Of a stretch of 64,000 bases of DNA, positions 45,990 through 56,956 are shown piece after piece; position 1 is the first letter of the stretch; every line of letters starts with the position of its first letter. The stretch comes from Fennellomyces sp. T-0311 (Eukaryota > Mucoromycota > Mucoromycetes > Mucorales > Lichtheimiaceae): assembly GCA_025266875.1 (NCBI GenBank), contig JALLLT010000041.1:62001-126000 (forward strand), given 5' to 3'. A program made the translations under genes and the position numbers. The notes under the pieces are model-generated. The model had not been told where the DNA came from and made no database searches. It saw only the letters and a program-made list of their open reading frames with translations.

Positions 45990-48900
45990 GAGTTAAACAA
46001 TAATAAGAAGGTTTTTTTTACAGCCAGCCTTTGCCAAATGTAGCATATGCTGGATCGCATGAGCTGTTTTATTGCTATCACTTGCAATGAAAGTCAGCAC
46101 AAAGGCTTTGTTATCTCTTTGAAACCTTATCTAACCAAGCTTCCGTTCATTCCCCTTTTGTATTGCTCAAAATGATGCAAGCTGCTGCGGCGCGATATCA
46201 GACAGACTGTGCGATGAAGGCATTCCAGTCGAATGCCTCGATTTCGTCACTTACGTATATACGTGGTTGGTGCTCCTGTGAGTATTGCAATGTATGTATT
46301 ACGGACAGTCCTGCGCGGACTATACCACCGCCAAATGGGTATGGTTGAATGCGCTGCTCATACCCGCCGGTGCTGTGTTTCCTTTGGTTTTGAGCTGGCT
46401 TCCTTTCCATTCAATGGCTATGATAAGCGGTCAGCTGTCAAGAGGTTTATTTGAGGAAGACACTGTCATTCATACGTACATCATGATATTGAAGCACTCG
46501 TCCAGCTTACTGCCTTGCTTCATCTGGCAGCTGAAGACATGTTCTGATTTTTCAAAGCTATTCGCCTTAGTCTTCGCTTATCTTGTTAAATTTCGTGCTA
46601 TACTTTACCCGATGCAAATTGGAGAAATCAATCTCCCTCTGCCGAGCTGTTGAAGAAACCTTCCACTGCTACTGTACTAGTAGGGATAGTGAAAGTAGTA
46701 TATTCATCGGGGATTCATGGTGGTGCAATTTATATAAGTACACGTTTTGTAATAATGCTGCGCGTTCCAGGATAAAGTATATTGGTGCTTAAGAGAGAGA
46801 AAGCATAAGTCGACTTCCCCACCGTACACTTTCTTGGTTGTAGCCCCATGTCCGTGTTGGTTGATTTGACGTTCGAACTTGGAAGCGTTACGTGCTGCCT
46901 AATCTCAATGGGAAGTGGCAATGCGATGTGATAAGAAACCTGTCGTATCCTTATACGCTTCCAATGTCGTTCATACCTTCTAATTCGAATGTAATGTCAT
47001 GTAGCGGCGGGGTAATCAGCGGCTTCCAATAGTCAATATAACCTGTTTCGCTTTCATCATCCAGTTTGGAGTATTCCATTATATTTAAACTATTTAGCAT
47101 CTGAAAAGTCAATTGTAGCAATAGATCTCCATATACAACGTGTCTTACGTATGCTCAGTCATATCGAGCAGGATCATTGATAGGGATTGATATCAACATG
47201 AGATCTGTACACCACCACCTTTGCTTTTGCCATAAGAAGCCGTATGCCAAATCCTTATCCTCTACTAAGTTTAGTCGATAAAAATGATAGCAGCGTGTCA
47301 ATTTCCACGTATTTAATCCATCTCATTCTTCAAAATCACCGTGTTTCCCCGAAAGCCATATACTAGTAACGGCGACTACAATTATCGCTGATTTCATATA
47401 TGTATGGGTACTTTTGATAAAGCGTGTTACAAAATATGTATGCACGGAAGCAGAATGATGAAGAAGCGATGACATGCCACGTTAAACAACGTTTTAGTTT
47501 CTGCTATATGTACCTTACATACGCTGCCGATAAAGTAAGTCTCGAGGGGCCACAAAATTTTCTAATACAAAAAATTACAGAGTTCGTGGAGAAAACCTGT
47601 ATAGCGAGCTGCTATTGTAGTCACAAACAAAAATGGTTAAGGACTACATTAATACAGTAGTCCCCCGATTTCTTCTTAAGCGAATGGAACGCCAAAAACC
47701 GAGTAATAGTCATTACATGTACAATAATGCCTTATTTCCTACTGTATGCAAATTTGGATTGAATTTCCGGGAACGTCTTCGAATGTTTTGATATGATTGT
47801 GGCTAATTACAGCAGACATGTCGATTTTTGAAGAGGGTATGCCTCATTTCGAAAGTGAAAGCTCAACTTATGTCATGTTTTTGGTGAGTGCAAACCCTGA
47901 CATGAGCCGTACCATTTCTATCTATAAGCTATGCATACTTGTATTAAATCTTCATGAGAATATCATACGATTTTTACTTGCTTTCGTAGTAACCTGTCAT
48001 TATGCACCATTCAACAAACATGAAGCTTTTTGGTAAGTGAAGTACAGTGTGCGCTTGGGAACAGGAGAGACATATTCAAAAAATTTAGATCTGTATAAAA
48101 GTCAGTCAAAAAAGGTGCTTTTCCCCAATATTCGAAACGTTTGCAGCAGTTCATGGGCATGATCGTCTCCAAGGACGCATATAGCTTTTCCTGCGTTTTA
48201 AGCAGAAGCACACTTCCAAATCCTTCCCCAACCATATTAAAGGACAAAATGTCCAGAGACCGAAACAGCCTTTGTTTGGAAATCACTCGCTTGAAAGTAA
48301 AGAAGTGGATTCCGTTGGCTCCGGATGACCCGCATAGTAGGTAAAATTTGAACGTAACGTTTAAAGTGGCAGAAAAGTGCAATAAGCATCAGATACTCTG
48401 CGTGCATTTGAAGGTTACGATGTAGAAGTGTGCACAATATGCATTACCGCATGGTACTGAACATACAACGGTGTATGGTGCCTGGTCTGACTGACATCTT
48501 GTCATGCGTGTGTATGGAGGTTGCTGGACTAGTAACCATGGATTTGTCTCTATGAAACGCATCGATAACTTATAACCAAGGATGTCAGCAATGCCTCCAT
48601 AAGCTTATCCTGAAGGTCGTTTAAAGAAGCATCGCAAGTATAGTCGCTCGGGATGCTTAGTCTGCAAAGGAAGAGCGTCGAGAAATGTGACAAGTGTGTA
48701 CAGAACGAGCAAAAATCACTGATTGCAATAAAGGCAGACCGATCCAGCAGCGAGCGTGTTCAGCTTGGGAGGGTGGCGATGAAGGATGAACCGGAGGGAA
48801 TTTCCATCTCGGGATGGCTTTCAGCGCAAACGACAGGTTGCTTCTTTCATTCTTTCTCTTTACCCGCTTCCCTCTCTTTGAAACACCCCCGGACCATCCA

Positions 48901-50017
48901 CTGAGGGTAGATCTTAAGTGATCAGCGTGACCTGGACAGCTTGCAGGACCGTAAGCGCCACCAAATAATTTAATAAAACGGGCCAGGGCTATAGCAAGAG
49001 TACCCAGCGTACGTTCTCCTCTCTGACCACCTGCCCTATGAACAAATCCCCTTTTTCCCTCTCTTCAGCAAGTTTCCCGTACTAACCAATCTAGCTTGGG
49101 GCGCCCCCGATTGCCCCGGATGGTCCATGAAAGAAGCTTCCTGCGCGTATTGTCATGCAAAAGTCTTGTTGTCGTGGCGTGCTTTGAGTCAAAGATTAAA
49201 CCTCTGGCATAAACCTCAATGCTGGTGTCGATTCCCACCAACCCTGCAATTGCAGTTGTCAGAAACAGATCTCTTTTTGTCATTCACAATTGTGAAATGT
49301 ACTTTAATAAAACGAAACGCTTTTTTTTCCCAAAGTGCTACTTGAAGTACGTCGCAATGTGTTGAATCTACCTCATTACTGCGTTGACATGCCTCTAGAA
49401 TACGGACAGTGCTCATGAAATGGCCTGCACGTCTGGGACATGCTGTCATGTGTGCACTTAACTGTCAACCAGCTACTCAAGCAATACATGTTCATCTGCC
49501 CGTAAAATACATTATCCACTGATATTGACATTTATTCATCTTATGTGCAGTAACGACTAGGATGCCATGAAACTTTATGTGCGACTGCCCATGGTTCATC
49601 CTTCATCTCTATCTTCGTCGCCGTCAGCGTCACTCCTATCGGACCCCACCATCAATCGTTATCTTGAATAGCGTATCCTACGGCCTTAAATCAGGACTTT
49701 ATCTTGGCGCGTCGATGAAAGACTAGCTTCGTAACCAACTGTCTTTCTTGTGATGTACATTCATGATAACAGATTGACATGGGTAAGAAAAAACTTGTTT
49801 ATTCTCCTTAGAAAAACACATGAAAACGGCATCAGTCTTGCCTGGGAAAAAATGCATTTTTTTAATTAGAGATAGACACGCTTTTTCAGAATAAAGTTAG
49901 ATTCGACAAAAATAGACCGATTTAGGCATCTTTTTCTTTCAGTATTCCCGTCAGCTTCAACTTTTTTACGCTAAAACAGGGAAGCAAACAGCGTTATTGA
50001 CAATGACCCACCCAGAC
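45990..50017. other. gene-poor region with decayed coding fragments
   Basis: About 4 kb without a supported gene. On the minus strand near 46.97-47.11 kb an exon-like frame reads NIMEYSKLDDESETGYIDYW then PLITPPLHDITFELEG with a GTATGA donor. Another protein-like frame lies at 46.75-46.92 kb (STNTDMGLQPRKCTVGKS). A 123-codon minus frame covers 48011-48382 and a 72-codon minus frame 49065-49283. No family could be assigned and no continuous gene model could be built, so these are listed as relics. Confidence 0.35.
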
Positions 50018-50215
50018 ACGTTGTTGTAAAAGGAAATTGTTTGTGTAAAGAAATTCTGTGTGAAACGGGGTCCACTAGGTAGGTTGAAATAGAAAGGGTG
50101 AGCTAACCAAATACAGATGTAAGCTCCTGACTTGGACTTTTGACTAGGTATGATCAAGCTCCTTGATATTAAGTTAACTGCATCGTTTCGTTTGATACAA
50201 CAAGGGTATTTACAT
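50018..50215 (-). repeat. second copy of the LTR-like repeat (partial)
   Basis: Diverged match to 29150-29345, sharing AAAGGAAATTGTTTG, AGAAAGGGTGAG and AACCAAATACAGATGTAAGC on the plus strand. On the minus strand it ends CCTTTTACAACA. The other end cannot be placed. Confidence 0.5.
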
Positions 50216-50356
50216 ATCAGCTAATGCCCAAATAAATAATCATACTCAACATCAGACATTGATTATGAACAACACCAGTACTTATAATATTTATACAGAA
50301 AATCCTTTTATTGCGACAGGCTATTGTACCATTTTAGCCAGCAGAGCCATACTATA

Positions 50357-52486
50357 TTAGTCTTCGTAATCGACTTCATCCCTTTCTACGACCTGTTTGA
50401 CTTTTCGTTTCACATAAGCAATACATGTTCGAGAAATATTCGGACACCTTGTAAGAGTTACGCGCTCCAACACGACCGCATGTTCGGCCAAAGTAATAAG
50501 ACCATGATCAGTAACACACGTCAAATCTTGCAGCTTAACCTCCCTCAGATTAGGCATGGAACTGAGGGTAATAATATGATCATTTGTGACATGAAGCCCT
50601 AAATCGGATAGATTAATATATGATATCCTTTCGCTAATTCGCTCGAGGAATATGTGGAGTCCGTCTGCTGAAATATTATCCAAACTCCACAGCGCAATTC
50701 TCGTCACTGATTCTATTTTGGCGACGGCATCAAGGACAGAATCGTTCACCGATTTGGAATTCTGAAGACAAATAGTTTGTTGGGCGCTTGTACCCTCGGA
50801 ATGCGATGTATAGTAATCGAAAAGACGTAACAGACTTGTCTCGGCTGACTCTACCTCTTCGGTGTGTGACAGTTCCAATTGTTCAACTGGTGGCAGAGTC
50901 ATAAGCGTAGTGGCGATCGCATCGACATTCGGACTACCGACTGTGGCGAAGAAACGTAATGAATGACAAGTCGATATGGATCGCAGAATGATCGAGTCAA
51001 CAGCGTAATTGGGATCAGTAAAGTACAATAGGTATTCCAGGTTGTCCAGCTTTAGATCGTCATATCTATGCTCCGAGTTGTCAAAGTATGGACCATCATT
51101 TGCCATTTGTTGTATAGACATGTTAAAGTTCAAATAAAGCGTTTTGAGTGTGTGCATATTCTTCTGAATCAGTGGTAAAAGATGTAACGGAGACACGCCA
51201 AAACCACCACCATGTGTATAGATTTGCCGTAGCCCTGGCTTGTCGTCGCCAACATCCAAGTCCTCTAATTCTGTGATCGCGCTGTCACTGTTATAGCCGA
51301 GGATCTGAAGGTTCGGGCAGCTTCTGTTAATCACGTCAAGCACACCGTCATGGGTTTTCCCATGAAGAATCAGTCGCCTTAGTTGCTGGCAGCGTTGCAG
51401 AAGTAGTTGAATGTCTCCTGTATCGATATGGTTCATCTTAACATGTAAGTCTGCAAGGACGTTGTGGGCTGTGAGATGTGCAAAGTCACCAAAAGAACCT
51501 GGCTGAATGCCTTCAAGGTCAACCGTGTAGGTCAAGCACTTTAGATTGTGAAACGTGGAGAGTATATCTGCAAGATCGATTCCAGTTTGCCCGGTGCTGA
51601 GGTTCACCTCAAGGCTTGTCAAAGAAGTCCTTGTGTGACCAAATGCTGTTGAGATAGTCGTTAATGCCTGCCATGGCCCATTCACTAGAAGAGCGCTGTG
51701 GTTATTATTTGCGAGGTGACGCTAGTTGTGAGTAGTTTGCGTACCTGTCAAGCATAAGCGGTGCAGCTTTGCAAAGTTGCCGTTTCCCATACTGAGCAAA
51801 CAGTGTGGCCAAATTTGCTTGCTCTCAGTATCCATATTTAGCTGTTCTACGTACGCGGCAATGTGAGGCAAGATGCCGGCGACCTGTTTGCTGTCGTACT
51901 GGTTCACCATTGTCAGAGTGGTCCATGCCATTGGAGAATTGAGTACCGCCTTGCGCCATGTTTTTGAGACATCCAGACAAATACACCTTGCTTCTTGCGG
52001 TAATTGGGCCATGATAAGATCCATCAGTTCATTGGGGAGTACGCTGACAGGGTCGCGCATATATGTCTGGGATACTTCGGCTTGCGATTTACAGTGCATG
52101 AGAAAGCTACTTTCCCTGTCATCGAGTACCCCATTCTTAAGGCCTGCCCTGTATGTTTGGATTGCCTTCGACTGCTTTCCTTGCATGGAATAAAATTCCC
52201 CCAACCAGAGATACCCAACCGCTGAAGTTTCGTCTAGCAATATAGCCTTTTCCGCGTCACGGATTGCTTCTTCGAAATTGCCCCTCATGGCGAACGCATG
52301 GGCCCGATAGAGGAATGCCGTATACAGTAACGTCCGTTGAATCTCATCGATGGTGTTTGTGGCAAAGTCGATCGCATGGTCATAGTTGCGGACATCGATT
52401 GCCTTCCCGATTTCGCTGAAGGAGCTCTGTATAGGATCGAGATTGAGATTGTAGAGCGGAAAGGAGTTCAGCATGGACTTTTGCAT
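50357..52486 (-). CDS. TPR / F-box / LRR protein
   Basis: Probable SCF ubiquitin-ligase adaptor. Exons 52486-51745 and 51684-50357 join to 689 aa. Residues about 15-125 form TPR-like helices (YTAFLYRAHAFAMRGNFEEA, IRDAEKAILLDETSAVGYLW, QGKQSKAIQTYRAGL). An F-box follows at about 150-195 (VSVLPNELMDLIMAQLP ... KTWRKAVLNSPMAWTTL). The remainder is an LRR-like solenoid (LRRLILHGKT, LTSLEVNLS, LREVKLQDLTCVTDHGLITL) ending in an acidic tail. The TPR-F-box-LRR order recalls fungal Pof3/Dia2, but an expanded mucoralean F-box family is equally possible. Exon 2 uses acceptor CTTCTAG; the nearer CACAG leads to a stop. Confidence 0.82.
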
Positions 52487-53342
52487 TCCACAACAAAAGA
52501 AGGTATTTTTGTAACCAGGGTTACTGCGGAAAGGTTAAATCGTTTTACCTTTATGTGTGTGGAAGGAACACGTCTTACAAACCAATCACTCCATCCGATA
52601 TCACTTGTTCTGCACAAATGTTCTAGGTAACTAGCACTTCGTTCAGCACGTGTGGACAAGCGGTGTAAGCTTATCGATTTTTTGCTTTCAAAAAGTAGGT
52701 ACAAGCAGAAAAAGCGCATTACTATTGCTTTCACTCAGCATTTTAATGCTATGTTGGTGTGCAGTCGAGAGAAGCATATCTTTTGATAAGCGAAGTTCGC
52801 TATGCAACTTGCGCAATCCTGTTGGATTTTTCTAGTTAATACTTCCATTATTATCACTTTAGTGCATCCGCCGTGTCAATTTCTATATTGCGTGTTACAA
52901 TGACAGTCAAAGATGTTGATAGCTGGAAGCCCCTTAACAGATTTGAAGTGCCTAACTTGCTTCAATATGTGTCGAGTGTATACTTGGATAAAATCCACCC
53001 TTCGCTTTAGTAAAAGGTACACCACCACAGCGCATAATTTTTCTTTCGCCGCTGTACAGGTAAATGCATAGTCTAATATGTAGTACACCATTAATTACGA
53101 ATTAGGACATTTGCCTACATCTTTCCATTACCTATCCGAAGTATCTGAAACATGAGCACCCATTTAATCAATAGAACTTACGACCATTTATCAACAATCT
53201 TGATGGCTCTAATTTATGTAATATATTGTTGCGCCGCTTTTTGAACGGCATGAGGAAATAGCCCCCTTGACTTTCTTCTTTGCTCCTCCAAAGTTATCAA
53301 GTATATATATAATTATTAGTACCAAAAAAAAGATTCACATAT
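52487..53342. other. upstream region of the TPR/F-box gene
   Basis: AT-rich, only short anonymous frames. No gene seen. Confidence 0.4.
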
Positions 53343-53880
53343 ATTGTTACGAACAATAAATAGCAGTATTCAAGACAGTGGATATTCTAGTAGACACATT
53401 GACAAGACTTCAACAAGTGACTAAAAAAGGTTAGTACCAAGGCAAAGAGTTTGTTTAGAACCATCCTTCCAAATTTGTATTTACCTTGTAAACACCGCCC
53501 CGTTGAGCGGAACGGATCACAGTGCACCATTACAACGCACCGTCTATGGTAACGCAATGCCATTAAAAATTACGCGACCTCTTCACAGGTAACCTCACAA
53601 TATAGACAGTAACAATGCCCTTAACCAGGCAACGAAAAGATATCCAAATTCACCCTGCAATGTACTCTGTTACGATGCATAATTTGAAGTTACATTAGTT
53701 AGACCATATAAATAGCCAAATTCTGATTCTTCAATAAAGACAAGTTCTCTTCCCCTTTCACTTTTGACAATTAGTTTTAATTGTTTATTTTTCTTGTGTT
53801 CCAATCAACGGACTATCCTTTTTGAGACTCTTATATCCTGCCGAGACTCATAGGTTTGTTCCGAGGAACCGCTGTTCTCA
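53343..53880 (+). mobile_element. candidate LTR remnant
   Basis: Begins near TGTTACGAACAATAAATAG and can be read to TTCTCAACA. Inside are a TATA box (CCATATAAATAGCC, about 53.70 kb) and, 30 nt on, CAATAAAG, in the order expected of an LTR U3-R-U5. No target-site duplication or primer-binding site is certain, and no gag/pol frame follows. Confidence 0.35.
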
Positions 53881-54725
53881 ACATTTAGGACTAAAACCCA
53901 CATCGCAGTTGGCATTACATAAGCCCAATCGAGAACTCCTGCGTGACATATTAACCACCTTATAGAACGAACTAACTTTTTTCCTTCTATTATAAATTTC
54001 CCTTTTATAAAATTAGATAGCAACTTCCCCGTAAACCCTTGTCGCAGTAACAACAGTTTGTGGTAGCTTATAACACGAATACACCACAACAATATCAAAC
54101 CAACTTCGCTCACCTGCTTTTAGATTCGTTTTTGTTAGTTATATATGTACACGCGAGAATAAATCGGAAAAGCACCTTATTTCTAAAAAAAGCATAACTG
54201 TTTGTCTTTCGTGTATCAGTATATCCCAACGTTATTGTTGCCAAAGTAATATGCAAGCGCTCCAGGGCTCGACTCAGGTGCTGCTTATTGGCGCTTGCCT
54301 TTCTCTCATATGTAAGCTATTTTTTTTTTGGTGCAATGCCTCTGTAGTATGATACTGCTTTTTTAGCTGCGTCTTACCAGTTGTGCCTATAATAAAATTA
54401 TCCATCACTCAAATATATTGTCTCCTATAGAACACGCTGTAGTAAGTATCGTACGTAGGAGATTTGAAAAAAAAAGGTCAAAATTCATCTTCAAGTTGAA
54501 ACTTGGAATGTACTGTGGCATCATCGCTTTTATTGTGCATTGAGAAAAGTAGTATTTTTAACAAACCGAGCTGAACCCGCCAGTATAACGTAATCGGATT
54601 TTCCGGGTGAAACTTGTTTGCATGATGCTTGCAATTCCTTGCTTCCATGCAGCATAATGAACCGATTCCTCTCCATGTATACCTAGTTGGGAAAACTCAC
54701 TAACATAACTGCCGTCGTAAACTAT
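53881..54725. other. intergenic
   Basis: A 102-codon minus frame (53805-54113) has no motif. No gene seen up to the TATA box of the tiny secreted protein gene. Confidence 0.4.
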
Positions 54726-54734
54726 TATAAAAAG
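54726..54734 (+). promoter_or_regulatory. TATA box of the tiny secreted protein gene
   Basis: TATAAAAAG, 47 nt upstream of the ATG at 54773. Confidence 0.5.
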
Positions 54735-54772
54735 GCACAGGTGGATATAGTTTTTTCAGCTCACATTCTGCA

Positions 54773-55114
54773 ATGCGTCACTTTGTCAAATCGGTCCTTT
54801 TGCTCCAACTTGTCTTTGCGTGTATTATTTACGCTTATCCAATAAGCAAAAAGGATAATAACCAGTGCGTTCAACAAGAAAGTCAATATGTTTGTAACGT
54901 ATTATTGAAAACTTAATTGAACAGGTCAAATGAAAGATGCACGTTTGTTCTGTAAATTTATCGAACTCTTTTTCTCACAAGATAACCTCATGTTCAGTAT
55001 TAACATTCACTTTTGCTCAGCGCTAAGGATCCCAACGGTGGTTACAAATTGACGATCTTTGAGTGCAGTGAAGATGAAAATGGAATTCATTTGGGCGATG
55101 ACGGTGATCCGTAA
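54773..55114 (+). CDS. putative tiny secreted protein (about 70 aa)
   Basis: Exon 1 (54773-54898) encodes MRHFVKSVLLLQLVFACIIY, a good signal peptide, followed by a short polar segment with two cysteines. A phase-0 splice (GTATTA donor, GCTAAG acceptor) to 55028-55114 adds DPNGGYKLTIFECSEDENGI and an acidic end, TAA stop. A TATA box at a sensible distance supports a promoter. Exon choice is not certain; a small extra exon between is possible. No family recognised; extracellular if real. Confidence 0.45.
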
Positions 55115-55898
55115 TAAGAAGATTGCAGAAATTAATTTGCGGTACGTATGCAACGTAGTGTGATAGTACTTTGTCACAGTGTATGTACTCAAGTACGTAA
55201 ACAGTATGTCTAACATCATGAAACGTCATTCAGTCTAGTAAACCGGTGATGAGTGGTACTGGTGGAGTAAAATATAACCTTGCTTTGAGCATGTCAATCC
55301 CGTGCTACTTTATTGTGGTCTTTTTGTGTATGGTCCGATGATAACATGTTGTAGCATTCAGGCTTAACCTCATGAATACTTTACTTATTTGCCTGCTCCC
55401 ATGGTCACCTTTGAATCAAGCTAAGACGTTGATATAGATAGCGGACAATAGCGAATTGCAATATGATGTAATAAGATAAAAGAGAAATCTCATGCTAATA
55501 TTCAGAATTACAGCTATCAAGGATCTCCGAGATTCTGCGTAGCTTGGGGTATTCATGGACAGAACGGCCCAGACAAAAGTCAAGAATTCAAAAGCAAAGA
55601 CATATGTGGAGAATGAATGCATTTTTTTTGTTTTACAGAGTTGATTTTGTCGTCAGTAATTCCTGTATACAACAATGAAGTTGACATCACGGTGACGGAC
55701 TGATTGATGTGCTAAAACTTTGTTTTGCGAGCTTTACCATGACCTGTTCATCAATGGGTATGCATGGTTTAGCAAATAAAGGATATTGATAACAAGTCGT
55801 CTTTATTTATAAGAAGGATATATACATATGTGGACAGAATTATACAGAAGGTAAAACGGATTTGGTGTACAGGTAAAATATTAACATCATTACTATAT
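55115..55898. other. intergenic
   Basis: 3' flanks of the tiny secreted protein gene and of the opposite membrane protein gene. No feature seen. Confidence 0.45.
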
Positions 55899-56883
55899 TC
55901 ACGGGTAGTACTCGATATCATCGTTATCGTCATCAATCAAGATGTAGCCATCATCCTTCTTTTCATCTATCAATAGTGGGTATGGATAGATTCCGGCAAG
56001 GCGAAGAAGATATCTGTGCTGATCCGATGGCTTAGGAACTAGGACAGGTGAATCATAAAGGTCGGTATCATTTTTAATGTTAAGCTCAGCACCGCTTGAT
56101 AGCATTTTTCCGACTTGAATCAATGTGTGGGCAATGTTGCTCACGATGAGGAACCATTTCGGTTTATTTGATAACCGTTTAATAGTCTTGCGGATACCCG
56201 AAAGCTTCCTTTGGCCGGTGTTGGTGCGACTGTCCACCTGGTTGCGGTACGAGTGATCATGGTCATAGCATGTACTCAAGCTCTCCGCGGCACCAAACTT
56301 CTTCCTCAGGATTCCTCGAGGGGGCTTCGGTGGCGGTACTGGCTTTGCATTCAAGTTCTTGTTTTTGACTCTGTTAATGAGTAGCAGAGAGTACGTCGGC
56401 TTAGGTGGATCAAAGAATGACGCCACAATGTCGTTTAGTTTGACGAAGGTGTCGTTGCATCCATCGAGGATGGCACATACTGGCTTTTCGAGGAGTCGGC
56501 AGAGGAATGGATGCATTGTTTTTTCGGAGTACCGTTTGCTGTTGTCAGGTCTGTAGAAAGTGGAAAAGAAGTGTTTGATACATTCACATGGCCATTTTTC
56601 TTTATAAACCTGAAGGACGACATATGTACACAAAAGCAGCAAGGTACATACCTGTCAAAATCTTGTTTACCATACAATAAAGAGCAGCACTCGATCAGAT
56701 GGAGACAGGAATGTTAGATCAATGCGGTTGATTATGTATGCTTTAACCGCGAATAGAAGGTAGGAACGGTTATAGCGAGCTATATTATCCGTACGTACGC
56801 GAAACATAAGGCCACAACTTGGGCAGCAGCACCAATATGCCAAACAACGGAAAGATGGTCCAGATTGCTTCATACATCATCAT
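55899..56883 (-). CDS. unrecognised membrane-anchored protein
   Basis: Exons 56883-56799, 56740-56676 and 56609-55899 join in frame to 286 aa. The N-terminus has a hydrophobic helix (EAIWTIFPLFGILVLLPKLW) and a second apolar stretch (PSDRVLLFIVYKEKW) across intron 2. The body contains a Pro-rich segment (AKPVPPPKPPRGILRKK), a basic stretch (RKLSGIRKTIKRLSNKPK) and a very acidic end (DDDNDDIEYYP). Three splice junctions that keep frame argue for a real gene. I know no family; a cytosolic tail that could bind SH3-type partners is only inference from the proline motif. Three ATGs in a row at the start make the exact initiation point ambiguous. Confidence 0.62.
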
Positions 56884-56956
56884 AAATAGCCTTTAAAAGT
56901 ACAAGAGAAAAAGCAAAAAAAAAAAAAAAACAAATGAGAGTTATTACAATGGGAGG

